64,000 bases of DNA from Pseudooctadecabacter jejudonensis (GCF_900172275.1 NZ_FWFT01000002.1:372001-436000); one strand, 5' to 3'. Positions 43,139-55,817 are shown, numbered from the stretch's first letter. Program-made: numbers and translations. Notes: a model not told the origin generated them from the letters alone.

Positions 43139-43435
43139 TTAGGCGGCCTTCGCATGGTCAGAGAACGGCCTTTGGGCAATCGAATGCACCAAGGCGTCAT
43201 CCAGCCGTTCACGGAACGCGACGCCAACGCGGCGATTGGCGGCCCAGCGCACGATGGCATCAACACTCTTATTTTTGAAATTCAATGTGACGCGTTCACC
43301 GACACGGAGATCTTTTGCCCCCGTCAGGCCGGCGCCAGAACTGCTGACATTTTCAACAACGAATTTACGTCCAAATCCCCGAGCGGACAGAATAATCGGG
43401 GCCTTGGTCGGAAGGCGGGGTTCACGTGGAATCAT
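43139..43435 (-). CDS. PilZ domain protein
   Basis: A 98-residue single-domain protein. The c-di-GMP-binding pattern of PilZ is visible: an arginine-rich start REPRLPTKAPI and the block FVVENVSSSGAGLTG, corresponding to (D/N)-x-S-x-x-G, followed by VGERVTLNFKNKSVDAIVRW. It probably responds to cyclic di-GMP, perhaps in motility or surface behaviour. The start at 43435 has AAAGGAGA upstream. Convergent with the epimerase gene. Confidence 0.85.
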   Translation of the reverse strand: MIPREPRLPTKAPIILSARGFGRKFVVENVSSSGAGLTGAKDLRVGERVTLNFKNKSVDAIVRWAANRRVGVAFRERLDDALVHSIAQRPFSDHAKAA

Positions 43436-43504
43436 CGTAGTCTCCTTTCCCAAATACAAGATCGGAGTACGACACAAAGGTTTAAGGACAAGTAAGCCCC
43501 AATT

Positions 43505-44098
43505 TTACAGCAAATTAACCCCAACATCGACCATGCCCGCGCGGGCGGCCTTGAGCGATCCGTCAAAATCAATTGCGCGACAAAGGTCAGTGCGGACGTG
43601 GACCGTGAAGCCAAGTTTTGCGGCATCCACCGCAGAAAAATTCACGCAAAAGTCCGTGGCGAGGCCCACAAGCGTCAGGGTGTCGATGGCACGGGTCCGC
43701 AGGTAACCTTCGAGCCCGGTTGGGGTTGAATGATCGTTTTCAAAAAAGGCGGAATAGCTGTCGATTGCCGGATTGTATCCCTTACGTATGATCAGATCTG
43801 CGGCGTCGGTGTTGAGGTCGGCGTGAAACGCCGCCCCTTGCGAGCCTTGAATGCAATGATCAGGCCACAGCACTTGCGGTCCGTAGGGCATTTGGGTCAA
43901 CGACATCGGTTCTGCGTCATGGCTTGAGGCAAAGGAGCTGTGGCCTGCGGGATGCCAATCTTGCGTCAGAACAACGGCGTCGAAGTCTGACATGAGGGCA
44001 TTGATGGGCGACACAATCTCATCCCCGCCGGAGACGGCGAGTGCTCCGCCCGGGCAGAAGTCGTTTTGGACATCGATCACAAGGAGGGCGTGGGACAT
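43505..44098 (-). CDS. pncA: Nicotinamidase
   Basis: A 197-residue isochorismatase-fold amidase converting nicotinamide to nicotinate. The catalytic Asp is in LLVIDVQNDFCPGGALAV, metal ligands in TQDWHPAGHSSFA, and the nucleophilic Cys in VGLATDFCVNFSA. WPDHCIQGSQGA is also typical. Start at 44098 follows AAAGGTGCC. Together with pncB it forms the nicotinamide salvage route to NAD. Confidence 0.95.
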   Translation of the reverse strand: MSHALLVIDVQNDFCPGGALAVSGGDEIVSPINALMSDFDAVVLTQDWHPAGHSSFASSHDAEPMSLTQMPYGPQVLWPDHCIQGSQGAAFHADLNTDAADLIIRKGYNPAIDSYSAFFENDHSTPTGLEGYLRTRAIDTLTLVGLATDFCVNFSAVDAAKLGFTVHVRTDLCRAIDFDGSLKAARAGMVDVGVNLL

Positions 44099-44165
44099 GT
44101 GGGCACCTTTGGCTGCTGATGCGCCCTGTTTAAGGGCCTCGCGATGTGGGGCCAAGGGCGGGTGT

Positions 44166-44187
44166 GAGTTTTTCTGGTCAGATGAAG
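44166..44187 (+). repeat. 22-nt dispersed motif, copy D
   Basis: Reads GAGTTTTT-CT-GGTCAGATGAAG, followed by a G-run, 42 nt before the trhO start. It lies between divergent pncA and trhO. No GCCTCC stem precedes this copy, unlike copies A and B, so the conserved unit is the 22 nt itself. Confidence 0.75.
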
Positions 44188-44229
44188 GGGGAGTTGCGCG
44201 CATCCGCGGGGGGGCGTATTTGGTCGCGC

Positions 44230-45138
44230 ATGTATACTGTTGCTGCCCTTTATCATTTTACCAAGTTCGAGGACCCTGCTGCGCTGAAGGGGCCGTTGGC
44301 CGCTGTGTGTTGCAGCCATGGTGTGTCAGGCACGTTGCTGCTGGCCAAAGAAGGGATCAACGGCACGATTGCAGGCACGCGCGCAGGGATTGATGCGGCT
44401 TTGGCGCATATACGTGCCTTGCCGGGCTGTTCTGATCTGGAGTGGAAGGAAAGCACGGCGTCGGTGCCGCCTTTCAACCGGATGAAGGTGCGTTTGAAGC
44501 GTGAGATCGTGACAATGGGCCAGCCGGATGTGGACCCGACGGCCGCGGTGGGCCGTTATGTGGCGCCCAAGGATTGGAATGAGCTGATCGCCGCGCCCGA
44601 TGTGGCGGTGATCGATACGCGGAACGATTACGAGGTGGCGATCGGTACGTTTGATGGTGCGATTGATCCACAGACCAAGAGCTTTGGCGAGTTTCCTGCC
44701 TGGTGGGAGGAGAACAAGGATCGCTTTCACAACAAGCGCATTGCCATGTTTTGCACGGGCGGAATCCGCTGTGAAAAGTCCACCAATTTCCTGATTGGTC
44801 AGGGGGTTGAGGAGGTTTATCACCTGAAGGGCGGCATTCTGAAGTACCTCGAAGAGGTTCCTCAGGAGGACAGCACTTGGGATGGTGAGTGTTTCGTTTT
44901 TGATGCGCGCGTCAGCGTTGGGCACGGTCTGGCCGAGGGGCCGCATGTGTTGTGTTACGCCTGCCGGCGACCGCTGTTGCCCGAGGACACCGCGCGGGCG
45001 GAGTACGAAGAGGGCGTATCGTGTCATCAGTGCGCGGGCGAGACATCGGACCGCGACAAGGACCGGTTTCGTGAACGGCAAAAGCAGATTGCGCTGTCGA
45101 AAGAACGCGGTGAAAATCACGTCGGTCCGAAGACTTAA
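44230..45138 (+). CDS. trhO: tRNA uridine-34 hydroxylase (rhodanese family)
   Basis: A 302-residue protein of the YceA/TrhO family, which forms 5-hydroxyuridine at tRNA position 34 using oxygen. The N-terminal acylphosphatase-like part has [17 protein letters not shown]; the rhodanese domain begins at [15 protein letters not shown] and holds the catalytic Cys175 in [13 protein letters not shown]-terminal cysteines in CYACRRPLL and CHQCAG probably bind metal. Start at 44230; the 22-nt motif lies upstream. Confidence 0.94.
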   Translation: MYTVAALYHFTKFEDPAALKGPLAAVCCSHGVSGTLLLAKEGINGTIAGTRAGIDAALAHIRALPGCSDLEWKESTASVPPFNRMKVRLKREIVTMGQPDVDPTAAVGRYVAPKDWNELIAAPDVAVIDTRNDYEVAIGTFDGAIDPQTKSFGEFPAWWEENKDRFHNKRIAMFCTGGIRCEKSTNFLIGQGVEEVYHLKGGILKYLEEVPQEDSTWDGECFVFDARVSVGHGLAEGPHVLCYACRRPLLPEDTARAEYEEGVSCHQCAGETSDRDKDRFRERQKQIALSKERGENHVGPKT

Positions 45139-45191
45139 CCGCTGGCCTTTCGTAGCAAATTGGGGTGATGTCGGCGCAAAGGAGACACGCC

Positions 45192-46433
45192 ATGATCACC
45201 CCTGACCTGCTGGACACGATCCGATCCAAATTTGCGCATGTGGAGGCTTGCCCGTTTCAGGGGCCACGTGTGTTTTTTGAGAATGCGGGCGGTGCGTTGA
45301 CGTTAAATGCAGCCGTGGAGACGTCAGCACGGTTTGCGGCCATTCCCGACAATCAGGGGCGGGATAATCCGGCGGCCCATGCTTTGGTGGATATCATTGC
45401 AGAGGCCAAGGCTGCTGCGATGGAGTGGTTTAACGCGCCCGGCGGTCAGGTTTTTGTCGGCGAGAGCGGGACGGAGTTGTTGTTCCGTCTGATCCGGACG
45501 GCTGTGACTGGAACGGATGGCGGGGTGCTCTTGGGGTCGACCGTTGAACATCCAGCATCGAGGTCGGCCATGGCACATTGGGCGGAGGCCTTTGGACGCG
45601 ATTATCGGCTGGTGGCCCATGATGATGCGTTGGGGTTGGTGACGGCTGACGCCTATGCGGCGGCGGTGACGCCGGACACCAAGGTGGCCACGATTTTGCA
45701 CACGTCGCCTGTGACCGGCATGGGGATGGATTTGGCGGCGATTGCGGCGGCGATCCGGGCGGTGGCGCCGGAGTGTTTTGTCATCGTCGATGGCATTCAG
45801 CATGCGTCGCACGGGTTGATTGACCTGACGGCGGCGGGCGTCGATGGCTATGTCGTGTCGCCCTATAAGGTGTTTTCGCGCCATGGGTATGGGGTGGCGT
45901 GGGTCAGTGACCGATTGACCGCCTTGGGGCCGGAGCAGTTGGACGGCGGACCGGAGGCAAATTGGGAATTCGGAACGCGGGACACCGGGGCCTATGCGAC
46001 ATTCCACGATGTCGTCGATTATTTCGACTGGTTGGGGGCGCAGGTGGGCGGTGGCGACAGCCGCCGCGACCGGATCGAGGCGGCGGGGACAGCGATCAAG
46101 GCCCACGAGAGGACATTGACGGAGGCGATGTTGCACGGGGTCGGCAATCTGAAAGGATTGGCTGATTATGACGGTGTTCACGTTGTCGGTGGCGTGGACA
46201 ACCCAGCGCGTGAGGGGCTGGTGTGTTTTTATGCAGACGGGCATGCGGCAGCAGATATCGTTGCGGCGTTAAACGTCGAAGGCGTGCGGACCCATGTGCG
46301 CAAGGCGGACCATTACAGCGGGAATATCCTGACGCCTTTGGGACAGGAGGCCGCTGTGCGGGTGTCCATGTGCCATTACAACAGCGAAGCCGAAGTCGCG
46401 CGGTTTTTGGGCGTTATCGCGGATACATTGTAG
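45192..46433 (+). CDS. Class V aminotransferase-fold PLP enzyme (cysteine desulfurase-like)
   Basis: A 413-residue fold-type I PLP enzyme. It has FFENAGGALTLNAAVE near the start, GTELLFRLIRTAV, the Asp in VIVDGIQHASHGLID, and the PLP lysine in VSPYKVFSRHGYGVAWV. This layout resembles the cysteine desulfurase / kynureninase-type class V group, but the active-site cysteine loop of desulfurases is not evident, so the substrate is uncertain. The start at 45192 follows AAAGGAGACACG. It lies 53 nt behind trhO and may be co-transcribed. Confidence 0.82.
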   Translation: MITPDLLDTIRSKFAHVEACPFQGPRVFFENAGGALTLNAAVETSARFAAIPDNQGRDNPAAHALVDIIAEAKAAAMEWFNAPGGQVFVGESGTELLFRLIRTAVTGTDGGVLLGSTVEHPASRSAMAHWAEAFGRDYRLVAHDDALGLVTADAYAAAVTPDTKVATILHTSPVTGMGMDLAAIAAAIRAVAPECFVIVDGIQHASHGLIDLTAAGVDGYVVSPYKVFSRHGYGVAWVSDRLTALGPEQLDGGPEANWEFGTRDTGAYATFHDVVDYFDWLGAQVGGGDSRRDRIEAAGTAIKAHERTLTEAMLHGVGNLKGLADYDGVHVVGGVDNPAREGLVCFYADGHAAADIVAALNVEGVRTHVRKADHYSGNILTPLGQEAAVRVSMCHYNSEAEVARFLGVIADTL

Positions 46434-46457
46434 GGCCGCCCCAATGCGGGACGGCCC
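46433..46457. terminator. Hairpin between convergent genes
   Basis: GGGCCG-c-CCC and GGG-a-CGGCCC form a stem with a 5-nt loop, overlapping the last base of the aminotransferase stop codon and lying 21 nt behind the convergent Old Yellow Enzyme stop. It could end transcripts from both sides; no T-tract follows. Confidence 0.45.
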
Positions 46458-46478
46458 AATGAAGAACGGCCCAGTGGG

Positions 46479-47570
46479 TCAGGCCGCTGCGGCGGCTGTG
46501 TCGAGTTTCGGATAGTCGGTGTAGCCCGCCTCATCCCCGCCATAGAAGGTGTCTTGATCAGCCTCGGCCCAGTCCGCACCTTGGCGGATGCGTTCGGGTA
46601 GATCGGGGTTTGAGATGAAGGGGCGACCAAAGGTGACCGCGTCGGCATAGCCTGTCTCTATCGCCTCTTCCGCGCGGGCCTGATCATATCCGCCGTTTGC
46701 GATATAAAGACCCGAGGTGAATTCAGGCCGCAGTTTTTGCGCCAGTTTGCCGTCGCTTTCGTTGCCGGGGAAATTTTCGACAACATGCAGGAAGGCGATC
46801 TGTTCGTCGCTGAGACCGCGATAGATTTCGGCAAAATGCCCCTCTGGGTCGCTGTCGGACATGTCGTGGGCCTGACCCAAGGGCGACAGCCGCACACCGA
46901 TGCGCCCGCGCTCCCATGTGGAGGCGACGGCCCCGATCGCTTCGCGCACGAGACGCAGCCGGTTTTCCAGCGATCCGCCGTAGGCATCATCGCGGGTGTT
47001 CACGCCGTCTTGCAGGAATTGATCGAGGAGGTAGCCGTTGGCGGCGTGAACCTCGACCGCGTCAAAGCCCGCGTCTTTGGCCAAACGTCCGGCACGTTCG
47101 AACTGGGCGATGACATCGCGGATACCATCAATCGTGAGCGCATCCGGTTTCGATGTGTCGGTGAACCCATCGGCGGTGAAGGTTTGCGCCTTGGCGGCGA
47201 CATCTGTGGACGACACAGGGTTCCGGCCATCGGGCAGAACGGACGTGTGGCTGATCCGGCCGACGTGCCACAGCTGAAGACACATCCGGCCACCGGCGGC
47301 ATGCACGGCGTCGTTGATCTTGCGCCAACCGGCCACCTGTTCGTCGGTGTGGATACCTGGTGTCTGGATGTAGCCTTTGCCCATCGGATCGATCTGGGTC
47401 GCTTCGGTCCAGATCATGCCAGCGGTTGCGCGTTGGGCGTAGTATTCGGCGGCCTTGTCCCATGGGGTGCCGTCATCATGGGCACGGTTGCGGGTCAGGG
47501 GGGCCATCAGGACACGGTTGGGAAGTTCGATCGGCCCCATGGCGAGGGGTTTGAGAAGGGGGGAGGTCAT
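46479..47570 (-). CDS. nemA: Old Yellow Enzyme family alkene reductase
   Basis: A 363-residue FMN-dependent ene-reductase. Features: LPNRVLMAPLTRNRA (FMN-binding start), TEATQIDPMGKGYIQTPGIH, LQLWHVGRISH, and the substrate-binding HAANGYLLDQFLQDGVN with EVHAAN (His/Asn pair), then ENRLRLVREA and FGRPFISNPDLPERI. It reduces activated C=C bonds of enones, nitro compounds or nitrate esters. AAGGAGAGC precedes the ATG at 47570. It is 10 nt behind a small acidic protein gene. Confidence 0.92.
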   Translation of the reverse strand: MTSPLLKPLAMGPIELPNRVLMAPLTRNRAHDDGTPWDKAAEYYAQRATAGMIWTEATQIDPMGKGYIQTPGIHTDEQVAGWRKINDAVHAAGGRMCLQLWHVGRISHTSVLPDGRNPVSSTDVAAKAQTFTADGFTDTSKPDALTIDGIRDVIAQFERAGRLAKDAGFDAVEVHAANGYLLDQFLQDGVNTRDDAYGGSLENRLRLVREAIGAVASTWERGRIGVRLSPLGQAHDMSDSDPEGHFAEIYRGLSDEQIAFLHVVENFPGNESDGKLAQKLRPEFTSGLYIANGGYDQARAEEAIETGYADAVTFGRPFISNPDLPERIRQGADWAEADQDTFYGGDEAGYTDYPKLDTAAAAA

Positions 47571-47580
47571 TGTGCTCTCC

Positions 47581-47850
47581 TTATTGGGAATTGGATTCGT
47601 CGAAGGGGGCTGCGGCATCTTGCGCATCGTCGGCATGGTTGACGTCGCCATCGCCGGACCAGTCGCCCTCAAGCCGGTTGGCGTCTTTGACGCCTTTGGG
47701 CAGTTCACGCGCGAGGTCGGCCACGGGGGGATCGTCACGGTCGATTTCTTCGATGCGAATGTCGCGGTTCTCGCCGGGCGTGACCTCGGTCAGGCCTTGG
47801 GTGTCGGCGGTGCTGTCGGGCTGTGTGCTGTCGGTTGTCTTGTCAGTCAT
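47581..47850 (-). CDS. Small acidic, probably disordered protein
   Basis: An 89-residue protein rich in Asp, Glu, Thr and Ser (DKTTDSTQPDSTADTQ, ENRDIRIEEIDRDD, SGDGDVNHADDAQDA), with no membrane segment, cysteine or known motif. AAAGGAGAACC precedes the ATG and the gene sits 10 nt upstream of the Old Yellow Enzyme gene, so both appear to form an operon. Function unknown. Confidence 0.65.
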   Translation of the reverse strand: MTDKTTDSTQPDSTADTQGLTEVTPGENRDIRIEEIDRDDPPVADLARELPKGVKDANRLEGDWSGDGDVNHADDAQDAAAPFDESNSQ

Positions 47851-47949
47851 AGCGGTTCTCCTTTGCCGGACGAACGCGAGGGGGGCGGGATTGGTTCAGT
47901 GAAAAGTCGCGGTCATCGACTTGACGGTAGGGCAGATTATCTTTGGGGC

Positions 47950-51467
<3,518 letters not shown>

Positions 51468-51471
<4 letters not shown>

Positions 51472-52577
51472 AGCTGCCGCGCGTTCGAATTGCCGTTGTC
51501 ATCGGTGACTTCGACGTATTGGGCGCGGTCGTCAAGTTCCCCGAACAGCTCAGACCCTGTGCCGGTCATGAAGGCCTGCGATTCCAGCGCGCAGATTTCA
51601 TCGTAAAGTGCGGCACGACGGCTGGCATCAAGATGGGCTGCAACCTCATCCAACAACAAAATCGGGGCCGCACCGAAATCGTCTTTCAACGCACGGGCAT
51701 TGGCCAGAATGAGAGAGATCAAAAGCGCCTTTTGCTCTCCTGTTGAACAGTCCTTCGCGGGGACGTCTTTGGCCGCAAAGACTCCGTAAAGGTCAGCACG
51801 ATGCGGCCCGATTAACGTGCGCCCAGCGGCCAGATCGCGGGGGCGGCTGCGCGTAAAGGCATCTTGCAGGGCCTGTGGATCATCGGGGGCGTCGCAGGAT
51901 GGCTCGGCGTGGGTCAGGGTTAGTGTTGCGCTTGGAAACGCAGTCTCGGCAGCCGCTTGTGCCTCGGCCAATCGGGTCAAGGCATGGGTGCGGTTTGCAT
52001 GGATGCGCGCGCCCGCCTCGGCCATCTGTCCCTCAAGCGCTTTGTACCAATGGGCGTCGCCCACCATGTCTTTCAACAGTTTATTGCGTTCTCGCATGGC
52101 CTTTTCATAGGTCAGAACTGCCTCCGCGTGGGTCGGCTCGAAAGACAATGTCGTGCGGTCCAAAAATCGCCGCCGCCCCTCTGCGCCTTCGATCCAAAGA
52201 CGGTCCATCGCAGGGATCAGCCACAGCACGCGTGCAATCTTGCCCAATGCGGTCTGCGCCGCCGCTTTACCGTCAATCTTTGTCTGACGAGAGGCGCCAC
52301 CCTCAGACCAGGTTTCAATGTCATGTGGCTGCCCAAGCGAGGTCAACGCCGAGGTCACCTTCCAACCCAGAGCCTCGGGCCTGCGCGTCATGTCCTCGGA
52401 CGACGCACGCCGCAAACCGCGCCCCGGCGACAGGATCGACACCGCCTCAAGAATGTTGGTCTTTCCTGCCCCATTGGGTCCGAAAATGGCGACCGGGCGA
52501 CCATCCAAAGCCAACCTGGCCCGTTTGTGCGATCGGTAATGGGAGAGCGTCAATTGGGACAGGAAAAGGCCTGACAT
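51468..52577 (-). CDS. recF: DNA replication and repair protein RecF
   Basis: A 369-residue SMC-like ATPase that helps load RecA at gaps. The Walker A loop IFGPNGAGKTNILEA is at 31-45, the signature-like STGEQKALLISLILANA and Walker B ILLLDEVAAHLDASRR are near the C-terminus. LSHYRSHKRARLAL matches the conserved N-terminal stretch. It follows dnaN after a palindrome pair and a terminator-like element, and is coupled to the downstream LysE gene. Confidence 0.95.
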
Positions 52578-52593
52578 ATCACACGACCCTCCC

Positions 52594-52615
52594 CTTCATC
52601 TGACCCGAAAAACTC
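52594..52615 (-). repeat. 22-nt dispersed motif, copy B
   Basis: On the minus strand reads GAGTTTTT-CG-GGTCAGATGAAG, ending 16 nt before the recF start. It follows the stem GCCTCCGGCGG as in copy A. Confidence 0.75.
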
Positions 52616-52626
52616 CCGCCGGAGGC
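52608..52626 (-). terminator. Weak intrinsic terminator behind dnaN
   Basis: Minus strand GCCTCCGGCGGGAG followed by TTTTT. The stem (CTCC/GGAG, loop GGCG) is short and the tract is five T, so partial read-through into recF is likely. Confidence 0.55.
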
Positions 52627-52675
52627 AACAAATTTCCGGAAATTTGTTTCTTTCACTAAAATTCCGGAATTTTGG
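52627..52675. repeat. Pair of AT-rich palindromes behind dnaN
   Basis: At 52627-52648 AACAAATTTCC is followed by its exact complement GGAAATTTGTT. At 52656-52675 the core AAAATTCC/GGAATTTT (52658-52673) is perfect. The latter touches the dnaN stop codon. The core AAAATTCCGGAATTTT is identical to one behind dapE (3010-3025). Confidence 0.85.
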
Positions 52676-53794
52676 TCACACGCGCATGGGCATGACGACG
52701 TAAACGGCAGAGGTGTCGTTGCCTTCGCGCATCAACGTGGGATCACCCGATGAGTTGAACATGAACACCGCATTTTCGCGATCCACCTGAGAGGCAATTT
52801 CAAGCAGGTATTTCGCATTGAACCCGATTTCCAACCGTTCATCGCCGTAGGCAACGGCAAGTTCCTCTTCCGCCGCGCCGCTGTCTGGCGCATTGACAGA
52901 GAGGATCAGCCGGTCTTCATCCAGCTGCAGCTTAACCGCACGAGAGCGCTCAGATGACACCGTCGCCACGCGGTCCACAGCTTTGGCAAATTCGGACGCA
53001 TCCACTTCCAACTTGCGCGTGTTCCCCTGCGGGATGACGCGGGTGTAGTCAGGGAACGTGCCATCAATGACCTTTGATGTCAGCGTGATTTCGGGTGTCG
53101 CAAAACGCACCTTGGTCTCCGACACGGACACCGCAATCTTCATGTCATCATCATCCAGCAGCTTGCGCAGCTCCCCCACGGTTTTGCGAGGCACGATAAC
53201 GCCTGCCATACCGTCCGCATCCGCGGGCAGATCCGCATCAATCCGCGCCAAACGGTGGCCATCGGTGGCCACACACCGCAGCACTTTGCCGCCGTCGGCA
53301 TCCGCCACATGCATGTAGACCCCGTTGAGGTAATAGCGCGTTTCTTCCGTCGAGATCGCAAATTTGGATTTGTCAAACAGCCGCCGCAGGGTAGGCGCAT
53401 CAGCGGAGAAGTTCGTGGCGTAGTCGGACGACGCCATCACGGGGAAATCTTCCTTGGGCAAGGTCGCCAACGAGAAGTTCGACCGGCCTGCCTCAATCGT
53501 CAGGCGACCAGACGCGCTGTCCTCGGTCAGGGTGACCAACGCACCGTCGGGCAGCTTGCGCACAATTTCATTCAACGTCACCGCGGACACTGTCGTTGCC
53601 CCAGCCCGTTCGACCTGTGCGGGGGCCTTGTCCACAACCTCGATATCCAAATCCGTGGCGCGGAATGTGGCGTCGGACCCTTCGGCTTCGATCAGGACGT
53701 TTGCCAGGATCGGAATGGTGTTGCGCCGTTCCACCACAGATTGGGCCTGCGCCACGGCTTTGAGCAGTGTTGCGCGTTCGATGCTGAGTTTCAT
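52676..53794 (-). CDS. dnaN: DNA polymerase III sliding clamp (beta subunit)
   Basis: A 372-residue clamp protein with three similar domains. Family segments: MKLSIERATLLKAVAQAQSVVERRNTIPILANVLIEA at the N-terminus, FPDYTRVIPQGNTRKLEVDASEFAKAVDRVATVSSERSRAV in the third domain, and the C-terminal VYVVMPMRV, which forms the protein-binding pocket. Located between dnaA and recF on the same strand, the standard order. Confidence 0.97.
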   Translation of the reverse strand: MKLSIERATLLKAVAQAQSVVERRNTIPILANVLIEAEGSDATFRATDLDIEVVDKAPAQVERAGATTVSAVTLNEIVRKLPDGALVTLTEDSASGRLTIEAGRSNFSLATLPKEDFPVMASSDYATNFSADAPTLRRLFDKSKFAISTEETRYYLNGVYMHVADADGGKVLRCVATDGHRLARIDADLPADADGMAGVIVPRKTVGELRKLLDDDDMKIAVSVSETKVRFATPEITLTSKVIDGTFPDYTRVIPQGNTRKLEVDASEFAKAVDRVATVSSERSRAVKLQLDEDRLILSVNAPDSGAAEEELAVAYGDERLEIGFNAKYLLEIASQVDRENAVFMFNSSGDPTLMREGNDTSAVYVVMPMRV

Positions 53795-53832
53795 GGCCCT
53801 GTCTCCGATAGTTCATCCCGTTACTCGGGACC

Positions 53833-53877
53833 GCAAAATTACCGGATTTTGCCCCCTCCACAAGGGGGCGGAGGGGG
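53833..53877 (-). terminator. Two hairpins between dnaA and dnaN
   Basis: GCAAAAT/ATTTTGC (53833-53852) and CCCCCTCC/GGAGGGGG (53852-53877) lie back to back, 32 nt behind the dnaA stop and about 40 nt before the dnaN start. No T-tract follows the GC stem on the minus strand, so attenuation is a possibility rather than strict termination. Confidence 0.4.
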
Positions 53878-53908
53878 TTAACGTGATGAATTTACGCTAT
53901 TGGTGCGC

Positions 53909-55246
53909 TTAATCCTCTAGCGCGCGGCGCAGCAGTTCCAGATCGTCTGCGATCTGACTGTCGGACTGACGCAATTCATCGATTTTGCGCACGCCGTGCA
54001 TGATTGTCGTGTGGTCCCGTTTGCCGAACTTGCGGCCAATTTCAGGCAGGCTGCGGGTGGTCAGCTGTTTGCACAGCCACATGGCCATTTGGCGCGGGCG
54101 GGCCAAGGTGCGGGTGCGTTTGGGCCCCAGCAAATCAGACAGTCGAATGTCGTAGTGTTCGGCCACCTTGCGTTGGATTTCTTCGATCGTCAGCTTGCGA
54201 TCGGAGGCGCGCAGGATGTCAGACAGACAATCTTGCGCCATTTCAACCGTCACAGTGCGACCCACAAGGGACGCCAAGGCGTAAAGCCGGTTCAACGCCC
54301 CCTCAAGAACACGCACGTTGCTGGAAATGCGATGAGCCAGGAATTCAAGGACACCAGGCGCGATGTCCACGCCGGGATAAATGGTCTGATACGTTTCCTG
54401 CTTGGCGTGCAGAATCCCGAGGCGGAGTTCGAAATCCGTCGGGTGCAGATCAACGACGAGACCGCATTGCAGCCGGGATTTGATCCGCTCGCTCAGATCA
54501 CGGATTTCGCCGGGTGCGCGATCGGCTGAGATGATCAGCTGTTTGTTCTGATCCACGAGGGCGTTGAACGTATGGAAGAATTCTTCCTGCGTGCTGTCCT
54601 TGCCCTCAAGGAATTGGATGTCGTCGACCATCAGCACATCAACAGACCGGAAGTGCTGTTTGAAGTCCATCATTTTGCGATCCCGCAGGGCTGAGATGAA
54701 GCGGTAGATGAACTGATCGGCAGAAATGTAGAGGACGTTGAGGTCCGGGCGTTTCTCACCCAGTTCATGTGCAATGGCGTGCATCAAGTGGGTTTTGCCC
54801 AGACCAACGCCGCCATACAGAAAGAGGGGGTTAAAGGTGGTTGGCCCACCTTCGGCCACACGTTTGGCGGCCGCATGGGCCAGTTCGTTCGGTTTGCCGA
54901 CGACAAAGCTGTCAAAAGTGAACCGCTGGTCAGGCTGTGCATCGCCGCTTTTGATCGGGGCGGTTTTTGCCATCGCAGGCTGCGGTGCGCTTACCTGAGA
55001 GGTGTTCGCGGCCGCCTCAAACGCAAGACGTTGCACGCTCAACCCCTGCCGGTTCAAATGATAGACGATCTGATCGCCGTAGGTTTTCGACACATAGTCC
55101 CCGTGGAAAGAACTTGGTGCACCAAGACGGGCCACGCCTTCGCCGGCTGTCATCAGCGACAAAGGTTCAATCCAGCTTTTGAAATTGCCCGCACCAATGG
55201 CCGACCTCATGTCAGCCTTCACCTGTTCCCAGTGCCCTTGTGTCAT
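53909..55246 (-). CDS. dnaA: Chromosomal replication initiator DnaA
   Basis: A 445-residue AAA+ protein that opens oriC. Domain I is at 1-75, a linker with many Ala/Pro/Ser at 80-105, Walker A GGVGLGKTHL at about 145-154, Walker B VLMVDDIQFLEGKD, and the C-terminal DNA-binding helix-turn-helix with the signature RDHTTIMHGVRKI. The start MTQGHWEQVK at 55246 fits domain I; a longer frame adds 34 residues of doubtful coding character. Confidence 0.97.
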   Translation of the reverse strand: MTQGHWEQVKADMRSAIGAGNFKSWIEPLSLMTAGEGVARLGAPSSFHGDYVSKTYGDQIVYHLNRQGLSVQRLAFEAAANTSQVSAPQPAMAKTAPIKSGDAQPDQRFTFDSFVVGKPNELAHAAAKRVAEGGPTTFNPLFLYGGVGLGKTHLMHAIAHELGEKRPDLNVLYISADQFIYRFISALRDRKMMDFKQHFRSVDVLMVDDIQFLEGKDSTQEEFFHTFNALVDQNKQLIISADRAPGEIRDLSERIKSRLQCGLVVDLHPTDFELRLGILHAKQETYQTIYPGVDIAPGVLEFLAHRISSNVRVLEGALNRLYALASLVGRTVTVEMAQDCLSDILRASDRKLTIEEIQRKVAEHYDIRLSDLLGPKRTRTLARPRQMAMWLCKQLTTRSLPEIGRKFGKRDHTTIMHGVRKIDELRQSDSQIADDLELLRRALED

Positions 55247-55444
55247 CCTGTCCCCGTTTGTCCCTACCTTACCATGCGGCTTGCGCCACGACGTCTGCGG
55301 TCGTTTTGGTTCCGATAGAACGAACGGTCTGACCCGGCGCATTGACACGCGCCGACTGGCCGTTCAGGCCTTTGCGTTTGTCGGTCAGTTCATCGGATAT
55401 AGAACCCGACGCCAACCGCCATCGCAGACAACATGGTCACCTAA

Positions 55445-55474
55445 AATTGGCCCAGCTCCCACACTGTGCCAATT
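55445..55474. repeat. Inverted repeat upstream of dnaA
   Basis: AATTGGC-c-CAG and CTG-t-GCCAATT, spaced by 8 nt, form a 10-bp interrupted palindrome about 200 nt upstream of the dnaA start. It could be an operator or a hairpin in the dnaA leader. Not matched to any known regulator from memory. Confidence 0.5.
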
Positions 55475-55733
55475 CAATGGTTGAGCGAGATACGCCTTAT
55501 TTCTAAGGCCAGATTGCACACCCACCGAGATGGATAGTCCCAAACAAACTGTCTCGCGGTCCCACGCTCCCCCAGGAACGAAAATGAATCGCACCGTGAA
55601 ATTGCCCCGTGGCGCAGACCATTTCAACAGCAACCTTGGCCTTGACAGAAAAGTAGTCGAAACGAATCTGACGGACCTTTGAATCTCAAGGAAAAGTCAT
55701 TCCACGGCTGTGCAAAAATGAAACGCTGAGACG

Positions 55734-55763
55734 AAAAAGGCGGCACCGAAGCGCCGCCCTTTG
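55734..55763 (-). terminator. Intrinsic terminator of rpsT
   Basis: Minus strand: GGGCGGCGC-TTCG-GTGCCGCC followed by TTTTT, a strong stem capped by a TTCG tetraloop, 54 nt behind the rpsT stop. Confidence 0.92.
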
Positions 55764-55817
55764 ACAGTATTTTCCAAGAATCGGCAGGCCCCTTTCGGGC
55801 GCGATCCCCGTGCCGCT

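Larger units (their letters stand above)
55247..55817. other. Intergenic region between dnaA and rpsT
   Basis: This 571-nt gap holds the rpsT terminator (55734-55763), an inverted repeat at 55445-55474, and a single relaxed DnaA-box match TGTGCAAAA at 55709-55717 on the plus strand. No cluster of DnaA boxes and no clear AT-rich unwinding segment were seen, so this does not look like oriC. The dnaA promoter should lie here. Confidence 0.55.

Noticed and set aside
55247-55817. oriC next to dnaA
   Set aside because: Only one relaxed DnaA-box match and no unwinding element were seen.
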